The notes beneath the pieces were generated by a model. The model was not told where the DNA came from. It did no database searches and worked only from the letters and a program-made list of their open reading frames with translations. The position numbers and the translations under genes were made by a program. Below are positions 38,432-45,338 of a stretch of 45,338 bases of DNA, in pieces. Source of the DNA: a virus. The stretch's first letter is position 1. Each line of letters begins with the position of its first letter. The stretch lies in the IMG/VR virus record IMGVR_UViG_3300036829_000136, positions 1 to 45,338 of that record, one strand, 5' to 3'.

Positions 38432-39366
38432 GCGCACAACTCATCCGCACCAGCGGCGAAGCCGAGTGGCTGGAGGCCCGCCGGGCCGGGGTCACCGCCA
38501 GCGAGATCGCCGTCGTCATGGGCCTGTCCCCGTACAGCAGCCCCTACGCGCTCTACCACCAGAAGCTCGGCAACCTGCCGCCCACTGAGCAGAGCGAAGA
38601 AATGGCCCTCGGCCAGTACATGGAGGAGTACGTCGCGGCCCGGTTCGCTGACCGGCACCCCGAGTTCACCGTCACCGGTAACGGCCGGGACCTGTTCGCC
38701 CACCCCGATCGGCCCTGGCAGATGGCCACGCCGGACCGGTTCGTCACCGAGGGATCGTTCTCGGCGTGGGATGCCGTCTCGCTGCTGGAGTGCAAGATCG
38801 ACGGCGGCTCCGATGAGTGGGGCGACGAGGGCTCCGACGAGATCCCCGTCCACTACCGGTGCCAGGGACTCTGGCAGATGGACGTCATGGACGTCACCTG
38901 CTGCGACGTGGCCTGCCTGGACTGGCAGCGCCGCAAGGTCCGCTTCTACCAGCTGACCATGGACGACGCCGCCCGGGCCGACCTGAAGCTGATGCGCGAA
39001 GAGGCCCGCTGCTTCCTGGACCGCATCGACCTGGGCGACGAACCCGACGTCGACTGGCGGCCGGCCACCCGCGAGGCGCTCAAGCACCTCCACCCGTCCG
39101 TCGAGGACACCGACGTCGTGATCGGCCGCCAGCTGGCCATCTCCTACCGGGCCGCCTGCCGCCGCTACAAGGCGGCGGAGAAGCGCAAGGACGAGATGAC
39201 CAACCGGCTGCTCGCCGCCATCGGCGGCGGCCGCCGCGCCATCGAGGCGAACACGGACAAGCCGGTCGCCGCCCGCCAGGTCTACGACGTGAAAGAGAGC
39301 GTCCGCAAGGCCTACACCGTCAACAAGCTGGTGCCCGCGCGGGCGCCGAAGGAGCACACAGCATGA
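38428..39366 (+). CDS. YqaJ-type phage exonuclease (recombination)
   Basis: A 312-residue protein, GTG 38428 with GGGAGGGA upstream. It resembles YqaJ/lambda-Exo nucleases: WLEARRAGVTASEIAVVMGL, SPYSSPYALYHQKLG, the catalytic Glu after a helix (LGQYMEEYVAARF), TPDRFV and then LLECKID (acid pair with Lys) and IPVHYRCQGLWQMDV. The enzyme chews DNA ends 5' to 3', giving 3' tails for the RecT-type protein made by the next gene. Confidence 0.88.
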   Translation: MSAQLIRTSGEAEWLEARRAGVTASEIAVVMGLSPYSSPYALYHQKLGNLPPTEQSEEMALGQYMEEYVAARFADRHPEFTVTGNGRDLFAHPDRPWQMATPDRFVTEGSFSAWDAVSLLECKIDGGSDEWGDEGSDEIPVHYRCQGLWQMDVMDVTCCDVACLDWQRRKVRFYQLTMDDAARADLKLMREEARCFLDRIDLGDEPDVDWRPATREALKHLHPSVEDTDVVIGRQLAISYRAACRRYKAAEKRKDEMTNRLLAAIGGGRRAIEANTDKPVAARQVYDVKESVRKAYTVNKLVPARAPKEHTA

Positions 39367-40559
39367 CCGCCCAGACCGTCAGCAGCGCCGTCGCCAAGCG
39401 CGAGACCGGCCCCGTCTCGATCATGTGGGGACGCCGCAACCACTTCGATGCCGTGCTCCCCGCCCACGTCGACGTCGAGGCGTTCCTCGGCACCGCGGCC
39501 GGGGCCCTGTACGCCTCCGACGTCCCGGGCAAGGACGTCACGCTGATGAAGTGCGCGCAGGCCAACCCCGACAGCCTCGTCACCGCCCTCATGCGCTGCG
39601 CGGCGCTGGGCCACCAGCCCGGCACCGACGAGTTCTACCTGACCCCCCGCAAGGTCAAGGGGCGCCTGACCGTCCAGGGCATCGAGGGCTACCGGGGCAT
39701 CGTCGAACGGATGTACCGGTCCGGTGCGGTCGCCTCCGTCGTCGTCCGCGAGGTCTGCGCCAACGACGAGTTCGACTACATCGAGGGCGTGCACGACAAG
39801 CCCGTCCACAAGGTGGCCTGGTTCGGCGGCGGCCGCGGCGACATGATCGGCGTCTACGCCTACGCCGTGCTCACCACCGGGGCCGTGTCCCGCGTCGTCA
39901 TCCTGTCCAAGGACGACGTGATGGCAGCCAAGGCCGCCAGCGACGCCGGGTCCTCTTCGTTCAGCCCCTGGAACCGTCCCGACGGCGGGCCGGACCACCC
40001 CGAGTTCACCGGCCGGTCGATGTGGTGGAAGACCGCCGCGCGCCGCCTGGAGCCGTGGGTACCCACCTCCGCCGAGTACCGCCGCGAGCAGCTCCGGGCC
40101 GCGGCCACCGCCTCCGATCTCGCTGGCCGCGCCGCCGCGCCGCCCGCCATGCCTGCGGCCGGCCCGCAGGAAGTCGTCGACGCCGAGATCGTCGACGACA
40201 CCCCGAACGCCTCCCCGGCGGACGCGCCATCCCCCCCGGCGCAGTCTCCGTCTACCCCCCCAGCGGAGCCCTCCGCGGGGGAGGCCCCCACCGGCGACGA
40301 CCGGCCGCCAGCGCATGCTTCCAGTGGCCAGGTCAGCAGGATCGGCCGCGAGTTCGAGCGGCTCGGCTACGACCTGTCCGGCGCCGACGACGAGAAGGCC
40401 ATGCTCCGCCGGGCGGCCAGGCTGGCCCGGGTCGGTGACATCACCGCGCTCAGCCAGCTCACCGAGGCGCAAGCCGCGGACGTCCTGGACACGGTGAAGA
40501 AGGTCAGCGACGTCGCCGAGATCGACGAGCTGCTGGAGAGCGGTGAGAGCGATGGCTGA
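39363..40559 (+). CDS. recT: RecT-family single-strand annealing protein
   Basis: A 398-residue protein, ATG 39363 overlapping the exonuclease stop. RecT marks: PDSLVTALMRCAALGHQPGT then DEFYLTPRKVKGRLTVQGIE, GYRGIVERMYRSGAV and SMWWKTAARRLEPWVPTS. About 250 residues in, it becomes Pro/Ala-rich (DAPSPPAQSPSTPPAEPSAG), then ends in a helical domain (QVSRIGREFERLGYDLSGAD, LSQLTEAQAADVLDTVKKV) not part of classic RecT. The extra domain may bind a replication partner. It works with the upstream exonuclease. Confidence 0.9.
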   Translation: MTAQTVSSAVAKRETGPVSIMWGRRNHFDAVLPAHVDVEAFLGTAAGALYASDVPGKDVTLMKCAQANPDSLVTALMRCAALGHQPGTDEFYLTPRKVKGRLTVQGIEGYRGIVERMYRSGAVASVVVREVCANDEFDYIEGVHDKPVHKVAWFGGGRGDMIGVYAYAVLTTGAVSRVVILSKDDVMAAKAASDAGSSSFSPWNRPDGGPDHPEFTGRSMWWKTAARRLEPWVPTSAEYRREQLRAAATASDLAGRAAAPPAMPAAGPQEVVDAEIVDDTPNASPADAPSPPAQSPSTPPAEPSAGEAPTGDDRPPAHASSGQVSRIGREFERLGYDLSGADDEKAMLRRAARLARVGDITALSQLTEAQAADVLDTVKKVSDVAEIDELLESGESDG

Positions 40560-40776
40560 GTTCACCTCCACCGCGATCCGCCCGGCCGGTGAGATCCGCG
40601 ACGCCATGGGCCGCAGCCTCAAAGTGGCCGCCGACTGCGACGCGGTCACCATCACCGTCCCCGGGATCGGCGTCATCCGCCTCGACACCCGGCAGCGCGC
40701 CGAATTCAACCGGCTCTACGCCGAAGCCGAGCACGCCGCCGACACGTGGGCCCGGGAACACGGGGGTACGCCATGA
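40552..40776 (+). CDS. Small early protein
   Basis: A 74-residue protein from ATG 40552 (8-nt overlap with recT; GTG 40543 would add three). A beta strand core (LKVAADCDAVTITVPGIGVI) and a helix (RLYAEAEHAADTWAREHG). No family recognised. Short partner of recT in the operon. Confidence 0.6.
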   Translation: MAEFTSTAIRPAGEIRDAMGRSLKVAADCDAVTITVPGIGVIRLDTRQRAEFNRLYAEAEHAADTWAREHGGTP

Positions 40777-41051
40777 AGATTCGTGTCGGCGGTACACCCA
40801 CCGCCTCACTGGAGACCCGCGAGCTGCGCCACCAGCACTCCGACGTGGTGCATGAGCTGCGCGAGCACCGGGGCCGGTGCCTGCGATGCGAGCAGGCCAC
40901 CAGGAAGCGCACCGGCTCGTTCTGCGCCGAAGGGGCCAGACTGCGGCAGGCCGAGGCCGATCTGAAGACCAAGGTCAAGGAGAGCGCCGATCTGGACGCC
41001 GTGCCCGTCCCGGGCCAGGAGGCGCTGTTCGGCGAGGAGGAGTGCCGGTGA
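40773..41051 (+). CDS. Small zinc-like early protein
   Basis: A 92-residue protein, ATG 40773 overlapping the previous stop. It contains LREHRGRCLRCEQATRKRTG and SFCAEGARLRQAEADL, a C-x-x-C plus later Cys site, then an acidic tail. No family recognised. It is one of a run of four tiny Cys proteins (40773-41528). Confidence 0.58.
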   Translation: MKIRVGGTPTASLETRELRHQHSDVVHELREHRGRCLRCEQATRKRTGSFCAEGARLRQAEADLKTKVKESADLDAVPVPGQEALFGEEECR

Positions 41052-41194
41052 TCCCCCAGCCCCGGCGCCGCCGCCTGTGGGCCGTCCAGTGCCCGGACTG
41101 CGGGCGCGTCCTGCTCGGGTCCACCAGGCGCAGCGGACGCGGATGGCGACGGTACGCACGCCATTGGCGGGACGCGCACGGGGGTGGACGGTGA
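41048..41194 (+). CDS. Tiny C2H2-like zinc finger
   Basis: A 48-residue basic protein, GTG 41048 overlapping the previous stop. It reads VIPQPRRRRLWAVQCPDCGR and VLLGSTRRSGRGWRRYARHW then RDAHGGGR: C-x-x-C followed by H-x4-H, a zinc finger-like layout rich in Arg. Likely binds DNA. Confidence 0.58.
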   Translation: MIPQPRRRRLWAVQCPDCGRVLLGSTRRSGRGWRRYARHWRDAHGGGR

Positions 41195-41352
41195 CGACCG
41201 AGCCTGACGCGCTGATCAGCACGATCACCGTCCACTGCTTCACCTGCCCTCACGTCGTCCGCGATGTGACTCCGCAGGCCGCGCACGACCGCATGGAGGC
41301 TCACTACGCCGAGCGCCATAGCGCCCTCATTCAGAGCACGGTGACGCCATGA
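41191..41352 (+). CDS. Tiny CxxC/His protein
   Basis: A 53-residue protein, GTG 41191 overlapping the previous stop. It has ITVHCFTCPHVVRDVTPQAA and HDRMEAHYAERHSALIQ, another C-x-x-C ... H-x3-H site. The next start overlaps its stop. Function unknown. Confidence 0.58.
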   Translation: MTTEPDALISTITVHCFTCPHVVRDVTPQAAHDRMEAHYAERHSALIQSTVTP

Positions 41353-41528
41353 CCAGCCTCTACCCCGACCCCGCCGTGTTCGGCCCGCCGCAGCCACCCA
41401 GGCCGCCCTGCTGCCGCAAATGCCGCGTGTGGCGCGGCCAGCCCGCGCCGCCTGCCGTGCGGCGCAGGCCGCCGTTAAGGGGCCTGGCGCGGCTCAGGCC
41501 ACGCCGCAGAGACCCATCCGACCGCTGA
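41349..41528 (+). CDS. Tiny Pro/Arg/Cys protein
   Basis: A 59-residue protein, ATG 41349 overlapping the previous stop. It starts MTSLYPDPAVFGPPQPPRPP, then CCRKCRVWRGQPAPPAVRRR and a very basic tail. C-C-x-x-C could hold zinc. It may be translated only because of coupling; some risk that it is spurious. Confidence 0.42.
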   Translation: MTSLYPDPAVFGPPQPPRPPCCRKCRVWRGQPAPPAVRRRPPLRGLARLRPRRRDPSDR

Positions 41529-41547
41529 GCAGACAGGACCGAGCCAA

Positions 41548-42342
41548 GTGGCCCGACCGAACTGGGAGTACGTCCGGGTGGACGTGCTTCTGCCGGACAA
41601 CCCCAAGCTCGACGGGCTGTCGCCGTCCGCCAAGTGGACGCTGATCGAGCTGTGGTGCTACTGCGGCCAGCACCTCACGGACGGCTTCGTGCGCCAGGCC
41701 AAGTGGGTCAAGTTCGGCGCCAAGCGAGACCGGGACGCCCTGGTCGCCGCCGGGCTCGCCGTACCGGCCGACGGCGGCTGGCAGATGCACGACTACCTCA
41801 GCCACCAGCGGTCGCGCCAGGAGGTGACCGACCTCAAGGAGAAGCGCCGCAAGGCAGGGGAGAAGGGAGGCAAAGCGAAAGCAAGTGCTACAGCAGAAGC
41901 CAAGCATGTGCCAGAGCAAACGCCAGAGCATGTGCCTAAGCAAACCGCTGGCAAACCTGTAGCAGAGGCAGAGGCAGATCTTTCACCGGCTGATGTAGTC
42001 GATCAATCGTCCCGCCGTAACGCGCGGGACGACGAAACCGATTTGATCATCAACGAGATCAAGCAGGTCACAGGCCAGACCATCGACTTCCGGTGGGCTG
42101 CCCGCATCCGGCTCATGCTCCTCGGCGATCGCTCTGTCGATGATCCAGCGGCCTACCTGCGCCAGGCCATCCGGGCCGAGCGTGACCCGCGCAAACGGTT
42201 CCTGCCCAGCGACAATCTGCCGTCGTCCAGGCCGCTCGCCGAAGCGCTCCGCGTCGCCGGGATCAACCCCGGTCACCGGCCAGCATCCGAAGCCACCATC
42301 GCCACGGCCGCCGCCGAAGCGCGACGGGCGCTCGGGAGGTGA
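41548..42342 (+). CDS. Replisome organiser-like protein (DnaD/O-like)
   Basis: A 264-residue protein, GTG 41548. N-terminal wing-helix: WEYVRVDVLLPDNPKLDGLS then PSAKWTLIELWCYCGQHLTD and GFVRQAKWV, the start shared by actinophage replication proteins. A charged, Gln/Pro/Ala-rich linker follows (residues about 96-155), then a C-terminal helical domain (INEIKQVTGQTIDFRWAARI, DDPAAYLRQAIRAERDPRKR). It probably binds the origin and loads the host helicase. The gene's linker is AT-richer and repetitive, as in lambda O. Confidence 0.72.
   Translation: MARPNWEYVRVDVLLPDNPKLDGLSPSAKWTLIELWCYCGQHLTDGFVRQAKWVKFGAKRDRDALVAAGLAVPADGGWQMHDYLSHQRSRQEVTDLKEKRRKAGEKGGKAKASATAEAKHVPEQTPEHVPKQTAGKPVAEAEADLSPADVVDQSSRRNARDDETDLIINEIKQVTGQTIDFRWAARIRLMLLGDRSVDDPAAYLRQAIRAERDPRKRFLPSDNLPSSRPLAEALRVAGINPGHRPASEATIATAAAEARRALGR
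41904..41945 (+). repeat. Ori-like direct repeats inside replication gene
   Basis: GCATGTGCCAGAGCAAAC (41904-41921) and GCATGTGCCTAAGCAAAC (41928-41945) are two near-identical copies 24 nt apart. The 41870-42010 stretch is clearly richer in A/T than the window. In lambda, O-protein iterons lie in the O gene linker and form ori; this matches in place and style. Confidence 0.6.
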
Positions 42343-42644
42343 TCACCGTGGACGCCGCGAAACGACGAGCCATCGAAGCCTGCGGGCGCTGCGGCCAGCC
42401 CGAAGACGCCCACAAGGTCAGCACCGGCACCGACGCCGGCGACCTGGACCTGTTCGCCGCCCTCGGCGAACCGTGCACCCAGTTCGTGGTCTCCGACGCC
42501 GCCGTGATCTTCCAGAAGCACCTGGCGATCGTCAACAACCGGGCGCCGCGCCGCCGCGCCGACGGCAGCCTCGGGAAGCGCTGGCCCGTCCACAAGCGCT
42601 GCGGCAACCGCCACCCGCCCGGCGACGGCAACTGCCCACTCTGA
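42339..42644 (+). CDS. Small zinc-site protein after replication gene
   Basis: A 101-residue protein, GTG 42339 overlapping the previous stop. CGRCGQPEDAHKVSTGTDAG, a CTQFVVSDAAVIFQKHLAIV strand-helix and a KRCGNRHPPGDGNCPL end provide several Cys/His ligands. Last gene of the early/replication operon, followed by a strong terminator. Function unknown. Confidence 0.65.
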   Translation: MITVDAAKRRAIEACGRCGQPEDAHKVSTGTDAGDLDLFAALGEPCTQFVVSDAAVIFQKHLAIVNNRAPRRRADGSLGKRWPVHKRCGNRHPPGDGNCPL

Positions 42645-42647
42645 GCC

Positions 42648-42675
42648 CCGCGCGGCCCTGACCCGGGCCGCGCGG
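42648..42675 (+). terminator. Terminator after replication operon
   Basis: CCGCGCGGCCC (42648-42658) pairs with GGGCCGCGCGG (42665-42675) around TGACCC, an 11-bp perfect stem 4 nt after the stop codon. It separates the early operon from the secreted-protein gene. Confidence 0.75.
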
Positions 42676-42713
42676 TCCCATCCCGCAAACAACTCACCGA
42701 GGAGATACCCCGA

Positions 42714-43259
42714 ATGCGCAAGACCCTCACCACCATCGCCACCGCAGCGGCCGCCATCGCGGCCAGCGCAGGCTTCGCCACGGCCGCCCAGGCGACCACC
42801 CCCGCCGCAACCAGCGGCGTCCTCGGCGCCTACGCAGGCGACCAGGTGGACGGCAACCAGCTCGCCTTCGACGTCTACCAGCAGGCCCCCAAGGTCAGCC
42901 AGCCCGTCATCGCCTACCGCGACTCCACCACCGACCAGGCCACCGACTGGGCCGCCTACGTGCCCGCCGGGGACTTCGCCACCGGCTCCAAGCAGTTCAT
43001 GTACACGCCGTCCGGCAAGCTCACCGGCCTGTGCCTGTCCGACCCCGACGCCGTCTACGCCGGGCACGCCAACGCGGACGCGCTCGTGCTGCGGACCTGC
43101 CTCGGTGACGACGCCTGGCAGGTGTGGGCCTACAACGGGGCCGGCTGGACCAACGCCAAGACCGGGCTGGTCATCACCGAGAACGGGAACGCGAAGCAGC
43201 TCACCGACGCTGCGGCCGTGGACGGCAGCGCGGGGCAGACCTGGACGTTCAGCAGCTAG
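42714..43259 (+). CDS. Secreted protein with beta-trefoil-like (ricin-B-like) C-terminus
   Basis: A 181-residue protein, ATG 42714, with GAGGAG at 42699-42704. Signal peptide: basic RKT, hydrophobic Ala-rich core, cleavage likely after AAQA (residue 27). Mature part: AYAGDQVDGNQLAFDVYQQA, YTPSGKLTGLCLSDP, VLRTCLGDDAWQVWAYNGAG, WTNAKTGLVITENG, GSAGQTWTFSS. The QVW and QTW turns match ricin-B-like beta-trefoil lectins. It is flanked by two terminators, so it is a single-gene unit. It may bind surface sugar and change the lysogen. No enzyme motif is seen. Confidence 0.75.
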   Translation: MRKTLTTIATAAAAIAASAGFATAAQATTPAATSGVLGAYAGDQVDGNQLAFDVYQQAPKVSQPVIAYRDSTTDQATDWAAYVPAGDFATGSKQFMYTPSGKLTGLCLSDPDAVYAGHANADALVLRTCLGDDAWQVWAYNGAGWTNAKTGLVITENGNAKQLTDAAAVDGSAGQTWTFSS

Positions 43260-43266
43260 CCAGCCT

Positions 43267-43301
43267 GCGGCCGGGGGTGGGCTTCCCTCGCCCCCGGCCG
43301 C
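43267..43301 (+). terminator. Terminator after secreted-protein gene
   Basis: GCGGCCGGGGG (43267-43277) pairs with CCCCCGGCCGC (43291-43301), loop 13 nt. Just downstream of the stop codon at 43259. Together with 42648-42675 it brackets the secreted-protein gene. Confidence 0.75.
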
Positions 43302-43319
43302 GACCACCAGGAGGACCAC

Positions 43320-43544
43320 ATGATCAACGAAGAAGGCCCGAAGGAAGTCGCTGAGCCTTGCCGGGACCGCCCCGACTTCGGCCGGGTGCTCTGCAGCCTG
43401 CCAATGGGTCACGTGCAGTCCGAGACCGACTGGCATCAGGGCAAGGTGACGGTGACCACCTTGGAGGAGGGCTCGTTCCACACCAAGCACGAGACCACCG
43501 AAGTCATCATCCGCTGGGCGCCGAAGGCTGAGCCGGAGGACTGA
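43320..43544 (+). CDS. Small hypothetical protein
   Basis: A 74-residue protein, ATG 43320, with AGGAGG at 43309-43314. It reads PDFGRVLCSLPMGHVQSETD and WHQGKVTVTTLEEGSFHTKH, giving a C-x5-H and H pattern with a WHQ turn. It resembles the C-x-L-x-x-G-H-x-x-x-H zinc pattern common in actinophage small proteins. Function unknown; first gene of the late operon before the terminases. Confidence 0.6.
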   Translation: MINEEGPKEVAEPCRDRPDFGRVLCSLPMGHVQSETDWHQGKVTVTTLEEGSFHTKHETTEVIIRWAPKAEPED

Positions 43545-44014
43545 TGGGCCTGCCCATCCACGACGCTGCCCGGCGTGCCATCGCGCACGCCGGGCACGTC
43601 CTCGCCACCGACATCGAGCACGCTGAAGACGACCTCAGCAAGCTCACCCACCACCGCCGTTACCATCAGCAGCAGACCCCAGCAACCACCGCCGCCACGG
43701 AGGCACCAGTGAGCCTGATCAGCACCCTCGAAGACGACTTCGCCGAAGTCCGCGACAAGGTCGAGGAGTTCGCTAAGAGCAAGCTCCCCACTGCCCTCAG
43801 CGACATCAAGAAAGTCGAGGGCAGCGACCTGTTCACCGCCGTCGTCGGCGCCGCGCACGTCCCGCCGGAGTTCCTGTCCGTCGCCACCAACTTCATCAAC
43901 GAGCTGTCCGCCAAGTTCCCCAAGGCCACCACCACCGAGACCGCCAGCGAGCCGGAGACGAGCGACGTACCCCAGCCGGTCGCTGCCGGGCCCGTCGTCG
44001 CTGGCCAGGCCTGA
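43544..44014 (+). CDS. Hypothetical helical protein before terminase
   Basis: A 156-residue protein, ATG 43544 overlapping the previous stop. His-rich helix at the start (AARRAIAHAGHVLATDIEHA, LTHHRRYHQQQ), then a second part with SLISTLEDDFAEVRDKVEEF and a Thr/Glu/Pro-rich end. A second start at GTG 43708 would give a shorter 101-residue protein. Resembles a phage minor/head accessory protein. Function unknown. Confidence 0.6.
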   Translation: MGLPIHDAARRAIAHAGHVLATDIEHAEDDLSKLTHHRRYHQQQTPATTAATEAPVSLISTLEDDFAEVRDKVEEFAKSKLPTALSDIKKVEGSDLFTAVVGAAHVPPEFLSVATNFINELSAKFPKATTTETASEPETSDVPQPVAAGPVVAGQA

Positions 44015-44052
44015 CCCATCGCCATCCGATCAGCCGCCTGACCCATCGCCAT
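44009..44052 (+). repeat. 17-bp direct repeat before small terminase gene
   Basis: GCCTGACCCATCGCCAT occurs at 44009-44025 and 44036-44052, the second running into the terminase start codon at 44051. It also gives two stop-like TGA frames. Could be a terminase recognition (cos/pac-like) site or a small duplication. No ribosome site is visible for the following gene. Confidence 0.55.
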
Positions 44053-44599
44053 GACCGCGAAATGCACCGGCCACAGCAGCCGCACCGGGAAGCCGTGCCA
44101 GGCGTACCCGGTGCGCGGAGCCAAGGTGTGCGTCGCCCACGGCGGCAAAGCCAGGCAGGTCAAGGCGAAGGCCCGGGAGCGCCGGACCGAGGAGCGCGCC
44201 CGGGCCGAGCTGGCCCGCCTGGACCTGCCGCCCGTCGAGGACCCGCTGTCGGAGCTGGCGAAGATCACCGGGCAGGTCATCGGCTGGAAAGACCAGATCG
44301 CGGGCAAGGTCAACGAGCTGACCTCGCTGCGGTACGAGGGCGAAGGGGCAGGCGAGCAGCTGCGGGCCGAGGTGGCGCTGTGGGAGCGGGCCCTCGATCG
44401 CTGCGAGCGCTTCCTGACCGCGATGGCCCGCCTCGACATCGACGAGCGGCTGGCCAGCATCAGCGAGGCCCGGGCCGAGGCGATCATCTCCGTGTTCACT
44501 GCGGCGCTGGAGCGTGCCGGGGTCGAAGGCGACCTGGCCGACGCGGTGCTGACCGCGGCCGATGAGGAGTTCGCCCGGGCCGCTGGCATCGCGGTCTGA
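44051..44599 (+). CDS. terS: Terminase small subunit candidate
   Basis: A 182-residue protein from ATG 44051, ending 2 nt before the large subunit start. N-terminal zinc module: CTGHSSRTGKPCQAYPVRGA then KVCVAHGGKARQ, seen in actinophage small terminases. The middle is a helical region (LSELAKITGQVIGWKDQIAG, EVALWERALDRCERFLTAMA) suitable for oligomer and DNA binding. It should choose the packaging site for the large subunit. Zn-motif-only proteins with a C-H-G-G end also occur elsewhere, so the call is by position. Confidence 0.75.
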   Translation: MTAKCTGHSSRTGKPCQAYPVRGAKVCVAHGGKARQVKAKARERRTEERARAELARLDLPPVEDPLSELAKITGQVIGWKDQIAGKVNELTSLRYEGEGAGEQLRAEVALWERALDRCERFLTAMARLDIDERLASISEARAEAIISVFTAALERAGVEGDLADAVLTAADEEFARAAGIAV

Positions 44600-44601
44600 G
44601 C

Positions 44602-45338
44602 ATGGTCACCGCGCTGGACCGCCGCACCGCCCAGGCGTTCAGTGCCCGCCGCCGCAAACGGCAGGAGCCGCCTAAGACCGCCGTCGAGTGGGCCCGCGGC
44701 CGCGGCATCGACTGGTGGTCAGCGCAGCGCGCCATCGCCGCCAGCGTCGAGACCAGCAAGCGCACCGCCGTCCGGGCCGGGCACGGTGTCGGCAAGTCCT
44801 ACACGGCCGCGTGCCTCGCCGCCTGGTGGACCGACACCCATCCCGGCGGCCTGGTCGTCTCCTCCGCACCCTCGGCCCACCAGGTCCACGGCATTCTCTG
44901 GGAGGAGATCCGCGGCCTGCACCGGTCGCTGGGCCTGCCTGGCCGGGTGCTGCAGAACGACACGTGGATGATGGGCGCCGCCCAGGCCGGGTTCGGCCGC
45001 AAGCCCCCCGACGCCGCGAAGGGCAGCGACTTCGACCCCAGCGTGTTCCAGGGCTACCACCGGACCGGCGGCGTCCTGGTCATCCTGGATGAGGCTGGCG
45101 GCCTGCCCGAGTGGCTGTGGACCGCGGCTGAGGACATCACCACCACCGACAACTCCCGGATCCTGGCGATCGGCAACCCGGACAACGCCGGGTCACGGTT
45201 CGCCCAGGTCTGCGCGCCCGGGCATACGGGCTGGGCCCAGCACAAGATCAGCGTGTTCGACCTGCCCGCGTTCACCGGCGAGCAGGTGCCCGCGCACGTC
45301 ACCGCCGCGCTCACCACCAGGGCGTGGGCCGCTGAGCG
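44602..45338 (+). CDS. terL: Terminase large subunit, N-terminal part (ATPase)
   Basis: The N-terminal part of the packaging motor, ATG 44602, cut by the window end after about 245 codons; the rest is at 2-898. Walker A is AGHGVGKS (59-66), Walker B is VLVILDEA (158-165), followed by LPEWLWTAAEDITTTD and the coupling motif ILAIGNPDN. The ATPase fuels DNA translocation through the portal. It directly follows terS. The last 45 bases differ at six sites from the copy at the window start. Confidence 0.93.
   Translation, partial: MVTALDRRTAQAFSARRRKRQEPPKTAVEWARGRGIDWWSAQRAIAASVETSKRTAVRAGHGVGKSYTAACLAAWWTDTHPGGLVVSSAPSAHQVHGILWEEIRGLHRSLGLPGRVLQNDTWMMGAAQAGFGRKPPDAAKGSDFDPSVFQGYHRTGGVLVILDEAGGLPEWLWTAAEDITTTDNSRILAIGNPDNAGSRFAQVCAPGHTGWAQHKISVFDLPAFTGEQVPAHVTAALTTRAWAAE
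45168..45338. repeat. Terminal overlap, right copy
   Basis: Matches 1-171 with 165 of 171 bases identical; all six differences lie in the last 45 bases (45294, 45297, 45300, 45312, 45318, 45320). It allows the map to be joined as a circle of 45167 bp. Confidence 0.93.

Overview
The window is an almost complete genome of a temperate siphovirus of a very GC-rich actinobacterium. Support: GTG/ATG starts with 4-nt stop/start overlaps throughout, a standard head-tail-lysis gene order, an actinophage-type HTH repressor, and several families otherwise typical of filamentous actinomycetes (DUF397, DUF4352, Spd-like membrane proteins, an FxSxx-type peptide). The terminase gene is split between the two ends. 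Bases 1-171 match 45168-45338 with 6 mismatches, so the map closes into a circle of about 45.17 kb, or comes from permuted or concatemeric DNA with two alleles.

Layout. (1) 44.05-45.34 kb plus 1-0.9 kb: small and large terminase. (2) 1-13.4 kb: portal, MuF-like protein, a nucleotidyltransferase-fold protein, XkdF-like protease, scaffold-like protein, a major capsid protein with an inserted beta domain, connectors, tail tube, and a tail assembly chaperone with a CCCAAAA -1 frameshift site. (3) 13.4-24.2 kb: tape measure protein with His/Asp-rich helical repeats, fibre-like proteins, and a 1371-residue minor tail protein starting with a GH26-like glycosidase domain. (4) 24.2-26.0 kb: lysis cassette with small membrane proteins (a 48-residue two-TM holin candidate) and a GH25 muramidase.

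(5) 26.0-34.7 kb, mostly minus strand: an accessory block. It holds a HIT protein, a small peptide ending in FQSSI that looks like an FxSxx-COOH RiPP precursor with a probable leaderless promoter, a cluster of tiny basic and zinc-ribbon proteins, a tandem DUF397 protein, and a set of genes resembling the transfer module of actinomycete integrative conjugative elements: FtsK/TraB-like translocase, Spd-like membrane proteins, a GntR (KorSA-like) regulator and a tyrosine integrase. A repeat-rich non-coding stretch just 3' of the translocase gene is placed like a clt transfer locus.

(6) 34.8-35.5 kb: lysogeny switch, a Cro/CI-type repressor divergent from a small HTH/Xis-like gene with symmetric operators between them. 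(7) 35.5-42.6 kb: early operon of small zinc-binding and HTH proteins, YqaJ-type exonuclease and RecT annealing protein, and a replisome organiser whose AT-richer linker carries ori-like repeats. (8) 42.7-44.0 kb: between strong hairpins, a secreted beta-trefoil-like protein and two small unknowns, leading back to the terminases.

Family calls come from motifs and gene order read by eye, without database searches. The standout points are the orphan FxSxx-like peptide, the ICE-like transfer module inside a phage, the glycosidase-tail fusion, the tape-measure repeats and the allelic terminal overlap.
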